NCBI GenBank assembly: GCA_012728835.1
Contig: JAAYEJ010000008.1
Span: 1-51,169, forward strand
Length of the DNA stretch: 51,169 nt
Direction of reading: 5' to 3'
Origin: Candidatus Brocadiaceae bacterium
GTDB taxonomy: Bacteria; Planctomycetota; Brocadiia; SM23-32
Below, in pieces: positions 20,415 through 27,565 of this stretch. How positions within the stretch are numbered: the stretch's first letter is position 1; every line of letters starts with the position of its first letter. The notes beneath the pieces were generated by a model that was not told where the DNA came from, searched no databases, and worked only from the letters and a program-made list of their open reading frames with translations. Both the position numbers and the translations under genes were made by a program.

Positions 20415-21194
20415 CTACGCCTGCGCGTCGTCCTGGCGCGCGGCACGCCTGGCCACCTCGTGCAGCCGCCGGCGCACGCACGCCACGGCCTCGGCCGGGT
20501 CGTCGGTCAGCTTCATGATATCGATGTCGCCGGGGGCGATGTAGCCGCCCCCGAGCGGCTGGACCTTCAGCCAATCCAGGAGCCCCTGCCAGTAGGAGCG
20601 CCCGACCAGCACCACGCCGAAGTTCGGGTTGCGCTTCGTCTGCACCAGCGTGAGGGCCTCGAACATCTCATCCAGCGTCCCGAAGCCCCCGGGGAGCAGG
20701 ATGAAGCCGACCGAGTACTTCAGGAACATCACCTTGCGCACGAAGAAGTAGTGGAACTCCAGCATCTGGTCGGTGTAGGGGTTCGGGGCCTGCTCGTGCG
20801 GCAGCTCGATGTTGAGCCCGACCGAGATCCCCCCGCCCTCGCGCGCGCCGCGGTTGGCCGCCTCCATGATGCCGGGGCCCCCGCCGGTGATGACCGTGAT
20901 GCTGCTCTCGGCCAGCAGGCGGGCCGTCTGCCGGGCCACGTCGTACCAGGGGTCGCTCTCCGTGACCCGCGCCCCCCCGAAGACCGAGACCGCAGGACCG
21001 AGCCGCGACAGCTCCTCGAAGCCCTCCACGAACTCGCTCATGATCCGGAAGACACGCCACGTGTCCGTGCCCGTGAACTCCCGCGTCTGCCGCGAGGCGT
21101 CCAGCAGCTCGAAATCGGCCCGCACGCTGCGCGTGCCGCTGCGCGGCGCCCTCACCGGCCTCCCCGACGAACCGTCCCGACCGCTTCCACCCAT
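20415..21194 (-). CDS. LOG family protein (cytokinin riboside monophosphate phosphoribohydrolase-like)
   Basis: 259 residues. LOG-family enzymes split nucleoside 5'-monophosphates to base and ribose 5-phosphate; many bacterial members were misnamed lysine decarboxylases. Diagnostic motif PGGFGTLDEMFE (PGGxGTxxE) plus VSVFGGARV and TVITGGGPGIMEAANRGA. An N-terminal extension of ~60 residues precedes the core, typical of the larger bacterial subgroup. ATG 21194 is favoured over GTG 21200 by spacing (10 bases) from AGGGG. It is separated from cmk by a promoter, so it is probably its own unit. Confidence 0.9.
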   Translation of the reverse strand: MGGSGRDGSSGRPVRAPRSGTRSVRADFELLDASRQTREFTGTDTWRVFRIMSEFVEGFEELSRLGPAVSVFGGARVTESDPWYDVARQTARLLAESSITVITGGGPGIMEAANRGAREGGGISVGLNIELPHEQAPNPYTDQMLEFHYFFVRKVMFLKYSVGFILLPGGFGTLDEMFEALTLVQTKRNPNFGVVLVGRSYWQGLLDWLKVQPLGGGYIAPGDIDIMKLTDDPAEAVACVRRRLHEVARRAARQDDAQA

Positions 21195-21300
21195 ATGCAC
21201 AGATCCCCTGAAAATTGGCCTTCATGCGATTCTAAGGCCGCGCGGTCTCGCGATGCAACGCCGCCCGGCGATCGGGCGGGGAATCCGCGACGGGTTTCGT

Positions 21301-21328
21301 TTGACACGCTTCCGTTTTCCGATATAAC
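21301..21328 (+). promoter_or_regulatory. Strong sigma-70 promoter
   Basis: Perfect TTGACA (21301-21306), 16-base spacer, TATAAC (21323-21328); transcription from about 21335 into the small gene at 21380. Confidence 0.7.
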
Positions 21329-21379
21329 CACGGGAGGAACTGAGGAACGACCCCGCAGATCGGCCGGGAGGCAGAAACG

Positions 21380-21724
21380 ATGAGCGACGAAGGCCTGGAA
21401 ACGTTCGAAGTGTCCGGCCCGCCGGAACCCGAACCGAAGCGCAGACCCAGCGCGGAAAGGAGAGCAGGAGGAATGGCTGACGGACGATTCCTGTGCGTCA
21501 CGGTCGTGGATCACAACGCCGTCATCGAACAGACCGGCGAACAGTCCTACATCAACATGCGCATACCCGTCGCCCTGGCGGAGCAGGCGCTCCGGATGCT
21601 GCCCGAGGGCAAGCTCGGCGGAATCGACCCCCAACTGATCGTCGAGATGATCCAGGAAGGGGCCAGCGGAGAGCTCATTAATCTGAGCGAAGAGAAGAAG
21701 ACCATCTCCATCCGCGTGGAATAG
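21380..21724 (+). CDS. Small SHOCT-like domain protein
   Basis: 114 residues, no membrane segment or signal. The C-terminal ~70 residues (INMRIPVALAEQALRMLPEG, then IDPQLIVEMIQEGASGELIN and a final ISIRVE strand) resemble the SHOCT-like domain found near DUF4097 and cell-envelope-stress genes: a beta strand, two short helices and a closing strand. Two starts are possible: ATG 21380 with GGGAGG at 8 bases, and ATG 21473 inside an AGGAGGA purine tract, which would drop the charged 31-residue N-terminus. It is monocistronic, with a strong promoter upstream and hairpins downstream. Function unknown; family match by eye only. Confidence 0.7.
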   Translation: MSDEGLETFEVSGPPEPEPKRRPSAERRAGGMADGRFLCVTVVDHNAVIEQTGEQSYINMRIPVALAEQALRMLPEGKLGGIDPQLIVEMIQEGASGELINLSEEKKTISIRVE

Positions 21725-21738
21725 ACGGCTCGAAGCCC

Positions 21739-21763
21739 GGGGCCTCCGCCGGCCGGAGGCCCC
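21739..21763 (+). terminator. Hairpin after the SHOCT-like gene
   Basis: Perfect 10-bp stem GGGGCCTCCG/CGGAGGCCCC with a CCGGC loop, 14 bases after the stop. No U-run. It lies between convergent genes and could act on both strands. Confidence 0.55.
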
Positions 21764-21785
21764 GCAGGCGGCCGGTTCAAGCCGC

Positions 21786-21809
21786 GAGGCGAACCCGCAG
21801 GTTCGCCTC
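21786..21809 (-). terminator. Second hairpin between convergent genes
   Basis: Perfect 9-bp stem GAGGCGAAC/GTTCGCCTC with a 6-base loop, 12 bases after the stop of the minus-strand DUF4230 gene. Probably its transcript end; no clear T-run. Confidence 0.5.
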
Positions 21810-21821
21810 TGTGCCATACCC

Positions 21822-22457
21822 TCACCGGAAGCGCACGCCGGCGTTCACCTGGGCCGCAAGCAGCGGCGCCGCCCACTCGTTCAGCCGCCGTACCATGTCG
21901 TCCCGGCCCGGCAGCAGCCGCTCCTCCCGCGCGAACGCCCGCGCCCGCACCTCCAGTTGCCTCTCCAACTCGGCGCGCACGTCCCGCTTCGAAAGCTGGT
22001 CCCTGAGCGCGATCAGCCCGCTGCGCTTGCTGAACAGCGTCAGCGAACCCGTGTCCACGGCCACCTTCAGCACCTCCGGGTCCGGCACCGTCACCACGAC
22101 CGTACCGTCCTGCCACGCCAGCGCGTCCGGCCCGATCCGCGCAAGGTCGATCCCGCAGAAGAACTCCACGGTCCCGATCAGCACGCTCTCGCGCCAGCCC
22201 ATGAGCAGGCTGCCCTCCTTGAGGCTCACGTCCAGGCGCGTCACGACGCGGTCCGTCACCAGGAACAGAAGCTGCTCCTGCCGCAGGAACTCCATCGTGG
22301 CGTCCTGCACCGTGTGCCACTCGAACGGCGCCGCACGCAGCTTCACCAGCCCCCTGGCGGCCACCGCGCCGAAGGCCAGCAGCACCACGACCCCCACGAC
22401 CCGCAGCAGCCCCCGCAGGCCGAACGTCGACGCACGCGGCTCATTCGGCGTGCCCAT
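21822..22457 (-). CDS. DUF4230 family membrane-anchored protein
   Basis: 211 residues. One hydrophobic segment (about 15-36, RVVGVVVLLAFGAVAARG) anchors a mixed alpha/beta domain that begins ...LFLVTDRVVTRLDVS and continues VLIGTVEFFCGIDLARI...VVVTVPDPEVL, the pattern of DUF4230. The biochemical function is unknown; members are predicted surface or periplasmic proteins. The ATG is preceded by a run of G. It follows the nitroreductase and a possible 23-residue peptide on the same strand, 12 bases after the latter. Confidence 0.78.
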   Translation of the reverse strand: MGTPNEPRASTFGLRGLLRVVGVVVLLAFGAVAARGLVKLRAAPFEWHTVQDATMEFLRQEQLLFLVTDRVVTRLDVSLKEGSLLMGWRESVLIGTVEFFCGIDLARIGPDALAWQDGTVVVTVPDPEVLKVAVDTGSLTLFSKRSGLIALRDQLSKRDVRAELERQLEVRARAFAREERLLPGRDDMVRRLNEWAAPLLAAQVNAGVRFR

Positions 22458-22469
22458 GCCCCCCCCGGC

Positions 22470-22541
22470 TCAGCAGGAGACCAGACGCAGAGCCATGTAG
22501 ACGCACAACACGACGAGCAGGATGATGCCGGCCCATTTCAT
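22470..22541 (-). CDS. Possible 23-residue single-pass membrane peptide
   Basis: Short frame between the nitroreductase and DUF4230 genes: M-K-W-A-G then a 14-residue hydrophobic stretch (IILLVVLCVYMALR) and ending L-V-S-C. The composition, Lys/Trp head followed by a membrane helix, is typical of genuine small membrane proteins. GGGAGG lies about 11 bases upstream. Gaps of 28 and 12 bases to its neighbours fit an operon. Without homologues this remains a candidate. Confidence 0.4.
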   Translation of the reverse strand: MKWAGIILLVVLCVYMALRLVSC

Positions 22542-22569
22542 CCCGGCCAGGTCCCTCCCAGGCAGGCGG

Positions 22570-23085
22570 TCAGTCGCTCCAGCGGTCGCAGCAGACGACC
22601 TCGTCGAAGGCCTTGCGGCCACGCGGGCCGGGCCAGGCCGCCGGATACCCCAGCGGCATCAGCTCCACGACCTGCACCGAGTCCGGAATGCCCAGGATCC
22701 GGCGCACCGCGTCCTGGCTGAACGCCCCGACCCAGCAGGTCCCCAGCCCGACCGCCCGCGCCGCCAGCGCGATGTGTTCGAGCGCAATCGACAGGTCCAC
22801 AAGGAAGCTCGGGTGCCCGCACGACATCACGTGGTCGTGCGACGTCGCGCACGCCGCAATGACCACGGGCGCGTCCCCGACGAACGCCTGCCCGTTGGCC
22901 GCCTCGGTCAACTGCCGCCGCAGCTCGGCGTCCCGGACGACCACGAACTTCCACTCCTGGAGGTTCCGCGCAGACGGCGCCAGCCGGGCCGCCTCGAGCA
23001 CGCGGCGCACCTTCTCGTCCTCCACGGGACGGTCGGCCCAGGCCCGCACGCTGCGACGCAACTCGATCGCCTCGAACACGTCCAT
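22570..23085 (-). CDS. Nitroreductase family protein
   Basis: 171 residues, the short form of the FMN-dependent nitroreductase family. N-terminal IELRRSVRAWADRPVEDEKV contains the RRSxR FMN-phosphate motif; PSARNLQEWKFVVV, the helix ALEHIALAARAVGLGTCWVGAF and the PLGYPA end match the family. Such enzymes reduce nitro compounds, quinones or flavins with NAD(P)H; the natural substrate is not readable. GAGAGGTG precedes the ATG and a consensus-like promoter lies at 23135-23164. Confidence 0.92.
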   Translation of the reverse strand: MDVFEAIELRRSVRAWADRPVEDEKVRRVLEAARLAPSARNLQEWKFVVVRDAELRRQLTEAANGQAFVGDAPVVIAACATSHDHVMSCGHPSFLVDLSIALEHIALAARAVGLGTCWVGAFSQDAVRRILGIPDSVQVVELMPLGYPAAWPGPRGRKAFDEVVCCDRWSD

Positions 23086-23134
23086 GTGACACCTCTCTGC
23101 TCTGTATGCAAGCGAGCACGGTCGAACACGTTGG

Positions 23135-23164
23135 ATTATACGGGCGGGCCGAAGGCACCGTCAA
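23135..23164 (-). promoter_or_regulatory. Sigma-70 promoter for the nitroreductase unit
   Basis: On the minus strand TTGACG (23164-23159), 18 bases, perfect TATAAT (23140-23135). Leader of about 43 bases before ATG 23085. Confidence 0.7.
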
Positions 23165-23210
23165 ACCGGAGCGGCCCTGACCGCGGTGGCCCCCGGCGCG
23201 TCGATCCGCG

Positions 23211-23216
23211 TATAAT
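23211..23216 (+). promoter_or_regulatory. Perfect -10 box upstream of the NPCBM gene
   Basis: TATAAT 31 bases before the TTG start, with no good -35 at 16-18 bases spacing. It lies back to back with the nitroreductase promoter. Confidence 0.4.
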
Positions 23217-23246
23217 GCCCCCCGGAACCCACGGGAGGAGCCCGGA

Positions 23247-24449
23247 TTGCTCTCCGCGCTGATCTGCTTCATCGCCGCATCGGCCGCCGCTGCCGCCACG
23301 CCCCCCGTCGAATGCCGCCGCGTCGCCTGGGGGGCCGAGAGCGGCCTGCTGGTCTCGGTCGACGCCGGGACCGTCGTGCTCCTTCAGGACGGCCGTCGGA
23401 CGTCGCACCCGCTGGACGCCTTCCGCGATCTGGTCCTGGCCCCCGTCTCCGAGCCCCCCCTGCCGCCCCCTCTGACCGTTTGGACGGCCGGCGGCCACCG
23501 CCTGGCGGTGCGTCGCGTCCGGACCGAACCGGCGCCCGGCGGGGCTCTGACGCTGCTCGGATACGGGTGGCGTGCCGAGGGCATGCCCCTCGGTTCGCTC
23601 CGGGGCCTTGCAACCCGCGCCGCCCTGCAGGCGCCGGCGGAGGACCGCCGCGCATTCGAGGCCGCGATGGCAGACCCGCCGACGGGCCATGACCTGCTGA
23701 GGGCGGAGCGCGGACCGCATGGCCAGGTCCTGGCCTGCACGGTGGAGGCCCTGGGAGAGGACGGTGTGGAGTTGACGATCGGCGGCGGCCGCCGCCGCTC
23801 CCTGGGGTGGGACGCCGTGGGATGGATCGTGCTCGGCCCGGTGGGCGACCGGGCGCCGGCGCCCGTCCACCGGGTGCTGCTGGCCGACGGCACGGCGGTT
23901 CCGCTGGACGCCTTCGAGCTGAGGGGCGGGCGGCTCAGCGGCCTCGGCGCCGGCGCGCGATGGACGATCGAGGCCGCGCGCCTGGCGCGGGTCCGTGTCG
24001 CGTCCGAACGCCACCGCTGCCTGAGCGACCTTCAACCGGCCCGCGTGGCCACGACCCCCCTGCTGGACGTCGTCTGGCCCCCCCGGTTCGACGCCTCGGT
24101 CGCAGGGCCTCCGCTGCGGATGGGCGGTGAGGCGTTCTCGACGGGCATCGGGATGCACGTGCGCACGGAGATGGAGTTTGCGCCGGACGGGGACTACACG
24201 CACCTGTGCGCCCTCGTCGGGGTGGACGACGCCGCCGGGGCCTCGGGCGCGGTGGTCTTCCGGGTGGAGGCCGACGGCCGCGCCGTCTTCCGGAGCGATG
24301 CGCTGCACGGCGGGGACGCCCCGATCGCGGTGACGGCGGACATCGCCGGCGCACGCCGGGTGACGCTGATCGCCGAGTCGGCCGACCCGACCGCCCTGAG
24401 CGGCCAGTTCGCGGACTGGGCGGAGGCGCGGTTCGTCCGCGCCCCGTAG
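23247..24449 (+). CDS. Secreted protein with C-terminal NPCBM domain
   Basis: 400 residues from a TTG start with GGGAGGAG 6 bases upstream. Residues 1-18 (MLSALICFIAASAAAAAT) are a signal peptide. The middle carries two similar beta-rich stretches (VSVDAGTVVLLQDGRRTSH near 30, GGGRRRSLGWDAVGW near 185). The last ~150 residues are an NPCBM/NEW2 domain: PPLRMGGEAFSTGIGMHVRTEMEF, LCALVGVDD, VVFRVEADGRAVFRSD and VTLIAESAD. NPCBM domains bind glycans and are especially abundant in planctomycetes, usually appended to glycosidases; no catalytic domain is seen here. Probably a periplasmic or surface carbohydrate-binding protein. Confidence 0.85.
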   Translation: MLSALICFIAASAAAAATPPVECRRVAWGAESGLLVSVDAGTVVLLQDGRRTSHPLDAFRDLVLAPVSEPPLPPPLTVWTAGGHRLAVRRVRTEPAPGGALTLLGYGWRAEGMPLGSLRGLATRAALQAPAEDRRAFEAAMADPPTGHDLLRAERGPHGQVLACTVEALGEDGVELTIGGGRRRSLGWDAVGWIVLGPVGDRAPAPVHRVLLADGTAVPLDAFELRGGRLSGLGAGARWTIEAARLARVRVASERHRCLSDLQPARVATTPLLDVVWPPRFDASVAGPPLRMGGEAFSTGIGMHVRTEMEFAPDGDYTHLCALVGVDDAAGASGAVVFRVEADGRAVFRSDALHGGDAPIAVTADIAGARRVTLIAESADPTALSGQFADWAEARFVRAP

Positions 24450-24496
24450 CCGGGCGCGTTCGGCCCGTGCGGCGCGCAGGAAGGCGCTCGCGTTCG

Positions 24497-24525
24497 TTGA
24501 CAGGCACCGCCGGCTCTGGTATAAG
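24497..24525 (+). promoter_or_regulatory. Sigma-70 promoter for the rplY-to-trkA gene run
   Basis: Perfect TTGACA (24497-24502), 17 bases, TATAAG (24520-24525). Transcription from about 24532 gives a leader of about 146 bases before rplY, long enough for regulation, though I see no clear regulatory structure in it. Confidence 0.75.
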
Positions 24526-24677
24526 GTAGTGCGGAAAGCGGCGACCCGCGCGGCAGCGTCCGCCTGGCTCATCCCCTGCACGTCTTCCCCAACGAAGGCC
24601 TCTGCGGGGCGGCACTGTGGCGGAACGGCCCCGTCGTCAGGGCAAGCCGTGTCTTCACCGAGCAGAGAGCGATTCCC

Positions 24678-25322
24678 ATGGATATAGCACAACTGCAAGC
24701 TCAGCCGCGCGATGCCAGCGGGTTGAGGGGCTGCCGGAGACTGCGCAAGCAGGGCCTGGTGCCCGCCGTCGTGTACGGACGCGGCGAACCCAACGCGATG
24801 CTCAGCGTGCGGCGTGGCGACGTCGAGAAGCTCCTGGCAGAGCACAGCCTGATCGTGCAGGTCCTCTGGGACGGCCACGAGGAGAACACGCAGGTCAGGG
24901 AGATTCAGTTCGACGCCCTCGGCGACCACATCCTGCACGTGGACCTGCAGCGCATCTCCCTGACGGAGGTCATCGTCGTCCGCGTGCCCATCGAGGTGCA
25001 CGGCGAGGCCGCCGGCGTGAAGGCCGGAGGCGTGCTGGACGTCCAGCTCCACGAGGTGGAGGTGGAGTGCATGCCCACGGCGGTGCCCGAGAAGCTGCGC
25101 GCGGAGGTGGCGGCGCTGGAGATCGGCGACGACATCCGCGTCAGCGACCTGAAGCTGCCCGACGGTGTGAAGGTCATCGACGACGCGGACGCCGTCGTGG
25201 TCGCCGTGGCCCCGCCGGCCGACCTGGAAGAGAAGGAAGCCGAAGGGCTGGGCGAGGAGACGTCGGCCGAGCCCGAGGTCATCGGCCGGGCGGCCGCTGA
25301 AGGCGCGGGCGACGAGGAATAG
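24678..25322 (+). CDS. rplY: Large ribosomal subunit protein bL25 (CTC type)
   Basis: 214 residues: the 5S rRNA-binding N-terminal domain (RRLRKQGLVPAVVYGRGEPN, about 1-95) plus the C-terminal TL5/CTC beta domain (about 96-185) and an acidic Ala/Glu-rich end. The longer CTC form is common outside gamma-proteobacteria. First gene after the strong promoter at 24497; pth follows 35 bases later, a widely conserved pair. Confidence 0.95.
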   Translation: MDIAQLQAQPRDASGLRGCRRLRKQGLVPAVVYGRGEPNAMLSVRRGDVEKLLAEHSLIVQVLWDGHEENTQVREIQFDALGDHILHVDLQRISLTEVIVVRVPIEVHGEAAGVKAGGVLDVQLHEVEVECMPTAVPEKLRAEVAALEIGDDIRVSDLKLPDGVKVIDDADAVVVAVAPPADLEEKEAEGLGEETSAEPEVIGRAAAEGAGDEE

Positions 25323-25357
25323 CGCCCGTCCGCACCGCCGCAGAGTGGGAGACAGCG

Positions 25358-25930
25358 GTGAGGATCGTGGTAGGCCTGGGCAACCCCGGCAGCAAGTACC
25401 GGCACACCCGGCACAACGTCGGCTGGATGGCGTTGGACGAGGTGGCCGCCCGTCGGGGCGGATGCCGGGAGGAGGACGTGCCGGGAGGCGTGTTGGGCCG
25501 ATGCGGCCAGTTGTGGCTGTTCAAACCGCTCGCCTACATGAACGTGTGCGGGCCGGCCATCGCCGGGTTCTGTCGCCGGGCGGGAGCGGACCTGACAGAC
25601 CTGCTGGTGCTCGTGGACGACCTGAACCTGGCCTTGGGCGCCCTGCGGCTGCGGCCGCGGGGCTCCAGCGGCGGGCATAACGGCCTCGAATCGCTGATCG
25701 CCGCCCTCGGGACGGATGGATTCGCGCGCCTTCGGCTGGGCATCGGGCCGGTCCCGGACGGGGTGCCCTGGCGCGATTTCGTGCTGGGGACGTTCCTGCC
25801 CGAGCAGCGACCGGTGGTGGAGGAAATGGCCGGGCAGGCCGCCCGCGCCGCGCTGTGCTGGGCGGACTCGGGCGTTGTCGAGGCCATGAACCGATTCAAC
25901 GCCGTCGTGCGCACCGAGCCGGACTCGTAG
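25358..25930 (+). CDS. pth: Peptidyl-tRNA hydrolase
   Basis: 190 residues, standard length. Frees tRNA from prematurely released peptidyl-tRNA. Catalytic residues visible: Asn in GLGNPGSKY, the essential His in TRHNVGW, Asp in LVLVDDLNLALG, and the GSSGGHNGLESLI block. The start is GTG at 25358, with GGGAG about 10 bases upstream. It lies between rplY and rpsF. Confidence 0.96.
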   Translation: MRIVVGLGNPGSKYRHTRHNVGWMALDEVAARRGGCREEDVPGGVLGRCGQLWLFKPLAYMNVCGPAIAGFCRRAGADLTDLLVLVDDLNLALGALRLRPRGSSGGHNGLESLIAALGTDGFARLRLGIGPVPDGVPWRDFVLGTFLPEQRPVVEEMAGQAARAALCWADSGVVEAMNRFNAVVRTEPDS

Positions 25931-26023
25931 GGCGGGCGTTGCCCCGCCGGCTCGACCGCGGCCCGCCCATTGAAAGGGCAACGACCCGGATCGCCGCCAC
26001 ACGCAGACAACGGAGGATTCGCA

Positions 26024-26476
26024 TTGGCACCCAATCTGTATGAAGCCATGTTCGTGGTCGACGCGGCCAGAGGCACCTCGGCCGTTCCCGACATCGTGCG
26101 TCACATCGCCGGCCTCCTGACCCGGCACGAAGCGCAGATCGAGCGCATCGAACTCTGGGAAGAGCGCAAACTGGCCTACCCGATCCAGAAGGCCAAGCGC
26201 GGCATGTACTTCCTCGTCTACTTCCAGGCCGAGCCCGACGCCATCGCCCAGATCCGCCACACCGTTCGGCTCTCGGAGCAGATCCTGCGCGTGCTGGTCC
26301 TGCGGGCCGAGCAGGTCGTGCCGCCCAAGGGACAGATGTACACCCCCGAGGGCGAACCCGTCGCCGCGCCGGAAGGCGCCGCTGCGCCCGTGCGGGCGCC
26401 GGAGGCGGCGGCCGGCCAGGACGGCAGCCCCTCCGAGGACGACGAAGACGACGAGGACGATTCGGACGACGAGTAG
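26024..26476 (+). CDS. rpsF: Small ribosomal subunit protein bS6
   Basis: 150 residues: the ~95-residue S6 fold (YEAMFVVD, WEERKLAYPIQKAKRGMYFLVYF, LSEQILRVLVLR) followed by a ~55-residue Pro/Ala then Asp/Glu-rich tail ending EDDEDDEDDSDDE, an extended form. The start is TTG at 26024 with GGAGG 7 bases upstream; an ATG-started longer reading (from 25970) lacks this ribosome site and adds unconserved residues. ssb follows after 60 bases. Confidence 0.94.
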   Translation: MAPNLYEAMFVVDAARGTSAVPDIVRHIAGLLTRHEAQIERIELWEERKLAYPIQKAKRGMYFLVYFQAEPDAIAQIRHTVRLSEQILRVLVLRAEQVVPPKGQMYTPEGEPVAAPEGAAAPVRAPEAAAGQDGSPSEDDEDDEDDSDDE

Positions 26477-26536
26477 CCGGAATGCGCCGCGTCGCCGCTA
26501 CGGCCGCCGTCCCCGCACATCCACGAGGAGAACGCC

Positions 26537-27007
26537 ATGGCAAGCCTCAACAGGGTCTTCCTGATGGGCAACTTGACCCGCGATCCGGAACTCCGCTACA
26601 CTCCGAGCGGCACTCCCGTCTGTGAGTTCGGCCTGGCCGTCAACAGGCGCTACGCAACACGCGAGGGCGAGCAGCGCGAGGAAGTGTGCTTTGTGGACAT
26701 CACCATGTGGGGCAAGCGCGGCGTCGTCATCAGCGAGTACTTCACCAAGGGCCAGCCGATCTTCATCGAGGGACGCCTGAAGTACGACAGCTGGGAAAGC
26801 GCCGAAGGCCGGCGCAGCAAGCTGGTCGTCGTGGCGGAGAACTTCGAGTTCCTGGGCGGCCGGGGCGGTTCCGGCGGCCCCGGCGAGCCCGCCGGCGGCC
26901 GGCGCCCCGCGCGCGGCTCGGACCGGCGCCCGGGCCCGCCGCCCGACCGTGACGAGCCGCCCCCGGACGAGGGATACGACGTGGCGGACGACGAGATTCC
27001 GTTCTGA
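26537..27007 (+). CDS. ssb: Single-stranded DNA-binding protein
   Basis: 156 residues. OB-fold domain in residues 1-110 (NRVFLMGNLTRDPELRYTPSG, CFVDITMWGKRG, PIFIEGRLKYDSWE), then a Gly/Pro/Arg-rich linker and the acidic tip DVADDEIPF that binds partner replication proteins. GAGGAG precedes the ATG. Placement between rpsF and rplI is conserved; here rpsR is missing from between them. Confidence 0.97.
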   Translation: MASLNRVFLMGNLTRDPELRYTPSGTPVCEFGLAVNRRYATREGEQREEVCFVDITMWGKRGVVISEYFTKGQPIFIEGRLKYDSWESAEGRRSKLVVVAENFEFLGGRGGSGGPGEPAGGRRPARGSDRRPGPPPDRDEPPPDEGYDVADDEIPF

Positions 27008-27048
27008 GGCAACGTCCCCGCCGCACAGCAGGTAGAACGAGGTCAACC

Positions 27049-27507
27049 ATGGAAGTGCTTCTCCGCAAGGACATCGAACAGCTCGGCCGCATGGGCGAGG
27101 TCGTGCGCGTCGCCGACGGCTATGCCCGCAACTACCTCCTGCCGCGCCGGATGGCCGTCCCCGTGACGCCCGACAACGTGCAGGAGATCCAGAAGGCCCG
27201 CCAGGCCCGCCTGCAGCGCGAGCAGGAGGAACTCGCCCGGGTCGGCCGCCAGGCCGAGATGCTCGACGGCCACCTCTGCTACATCACGGCGCGTGCCACC
27301 GACAAGGGCCACCTGTTCGGCTCGGTCAGCGCCCAGCAGATCGTCGACCACCTCGCCCAGGGCGGCTTCGAGGGCATCCGCGCCACCGGCGTGAGCCTGG
27401 ATCGGCCGATCCAGGAACTGGGCGACTACAACGTGGAGATCATGCTCCACCCCAAGGTGCGGGTCACCGTCCTGGTGCGCGTCGCCAGGGAAGACGAGGA
27501 GGAGTAG
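27049..27507 (+). CDS. rplI: Large ribosomal subunit protein bL9
   Basis: 152 residues, full length: N-terminal rRNA-binding domain (MEVLLRKDIEQLGRMGEVVRVADGYARNYLLPRRMA), a long central helix and the C-terminal domain (DKGHLFGSVSAQQIVDHL). It starts 41 bases after ssb. The gap leaves no room for rpsR (bS18), normally encoded here. Confidence 0.97.
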   Translation: MEVLLRKDIEQLGRMGEVVRVADGYARNYLLPRRMAVPVTPDNVQEIQKARQARLQREQEELARVGRQAEMLDGHLCYITARATDKGHLFGSVSAQQIVDHLAQGGFEGIRATGVSLDRPIQELGDYNVEIMLHPKVRVTVLVRVAREDEEE

Positions 27508-27565
27508 CGGCCCGCCGGGCGGTTCGGCGGCTGGAGCCCGGCCGACATCTGCGAGGTGTGCTGAC

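Noticed and set aside
20395-20425. GCGTGCGCGCGCGCC-type alternating tract
   Set aside because: Short purine-pyrimidine run overlapping the end of a gene; not long or regular enough to call a repeat element.
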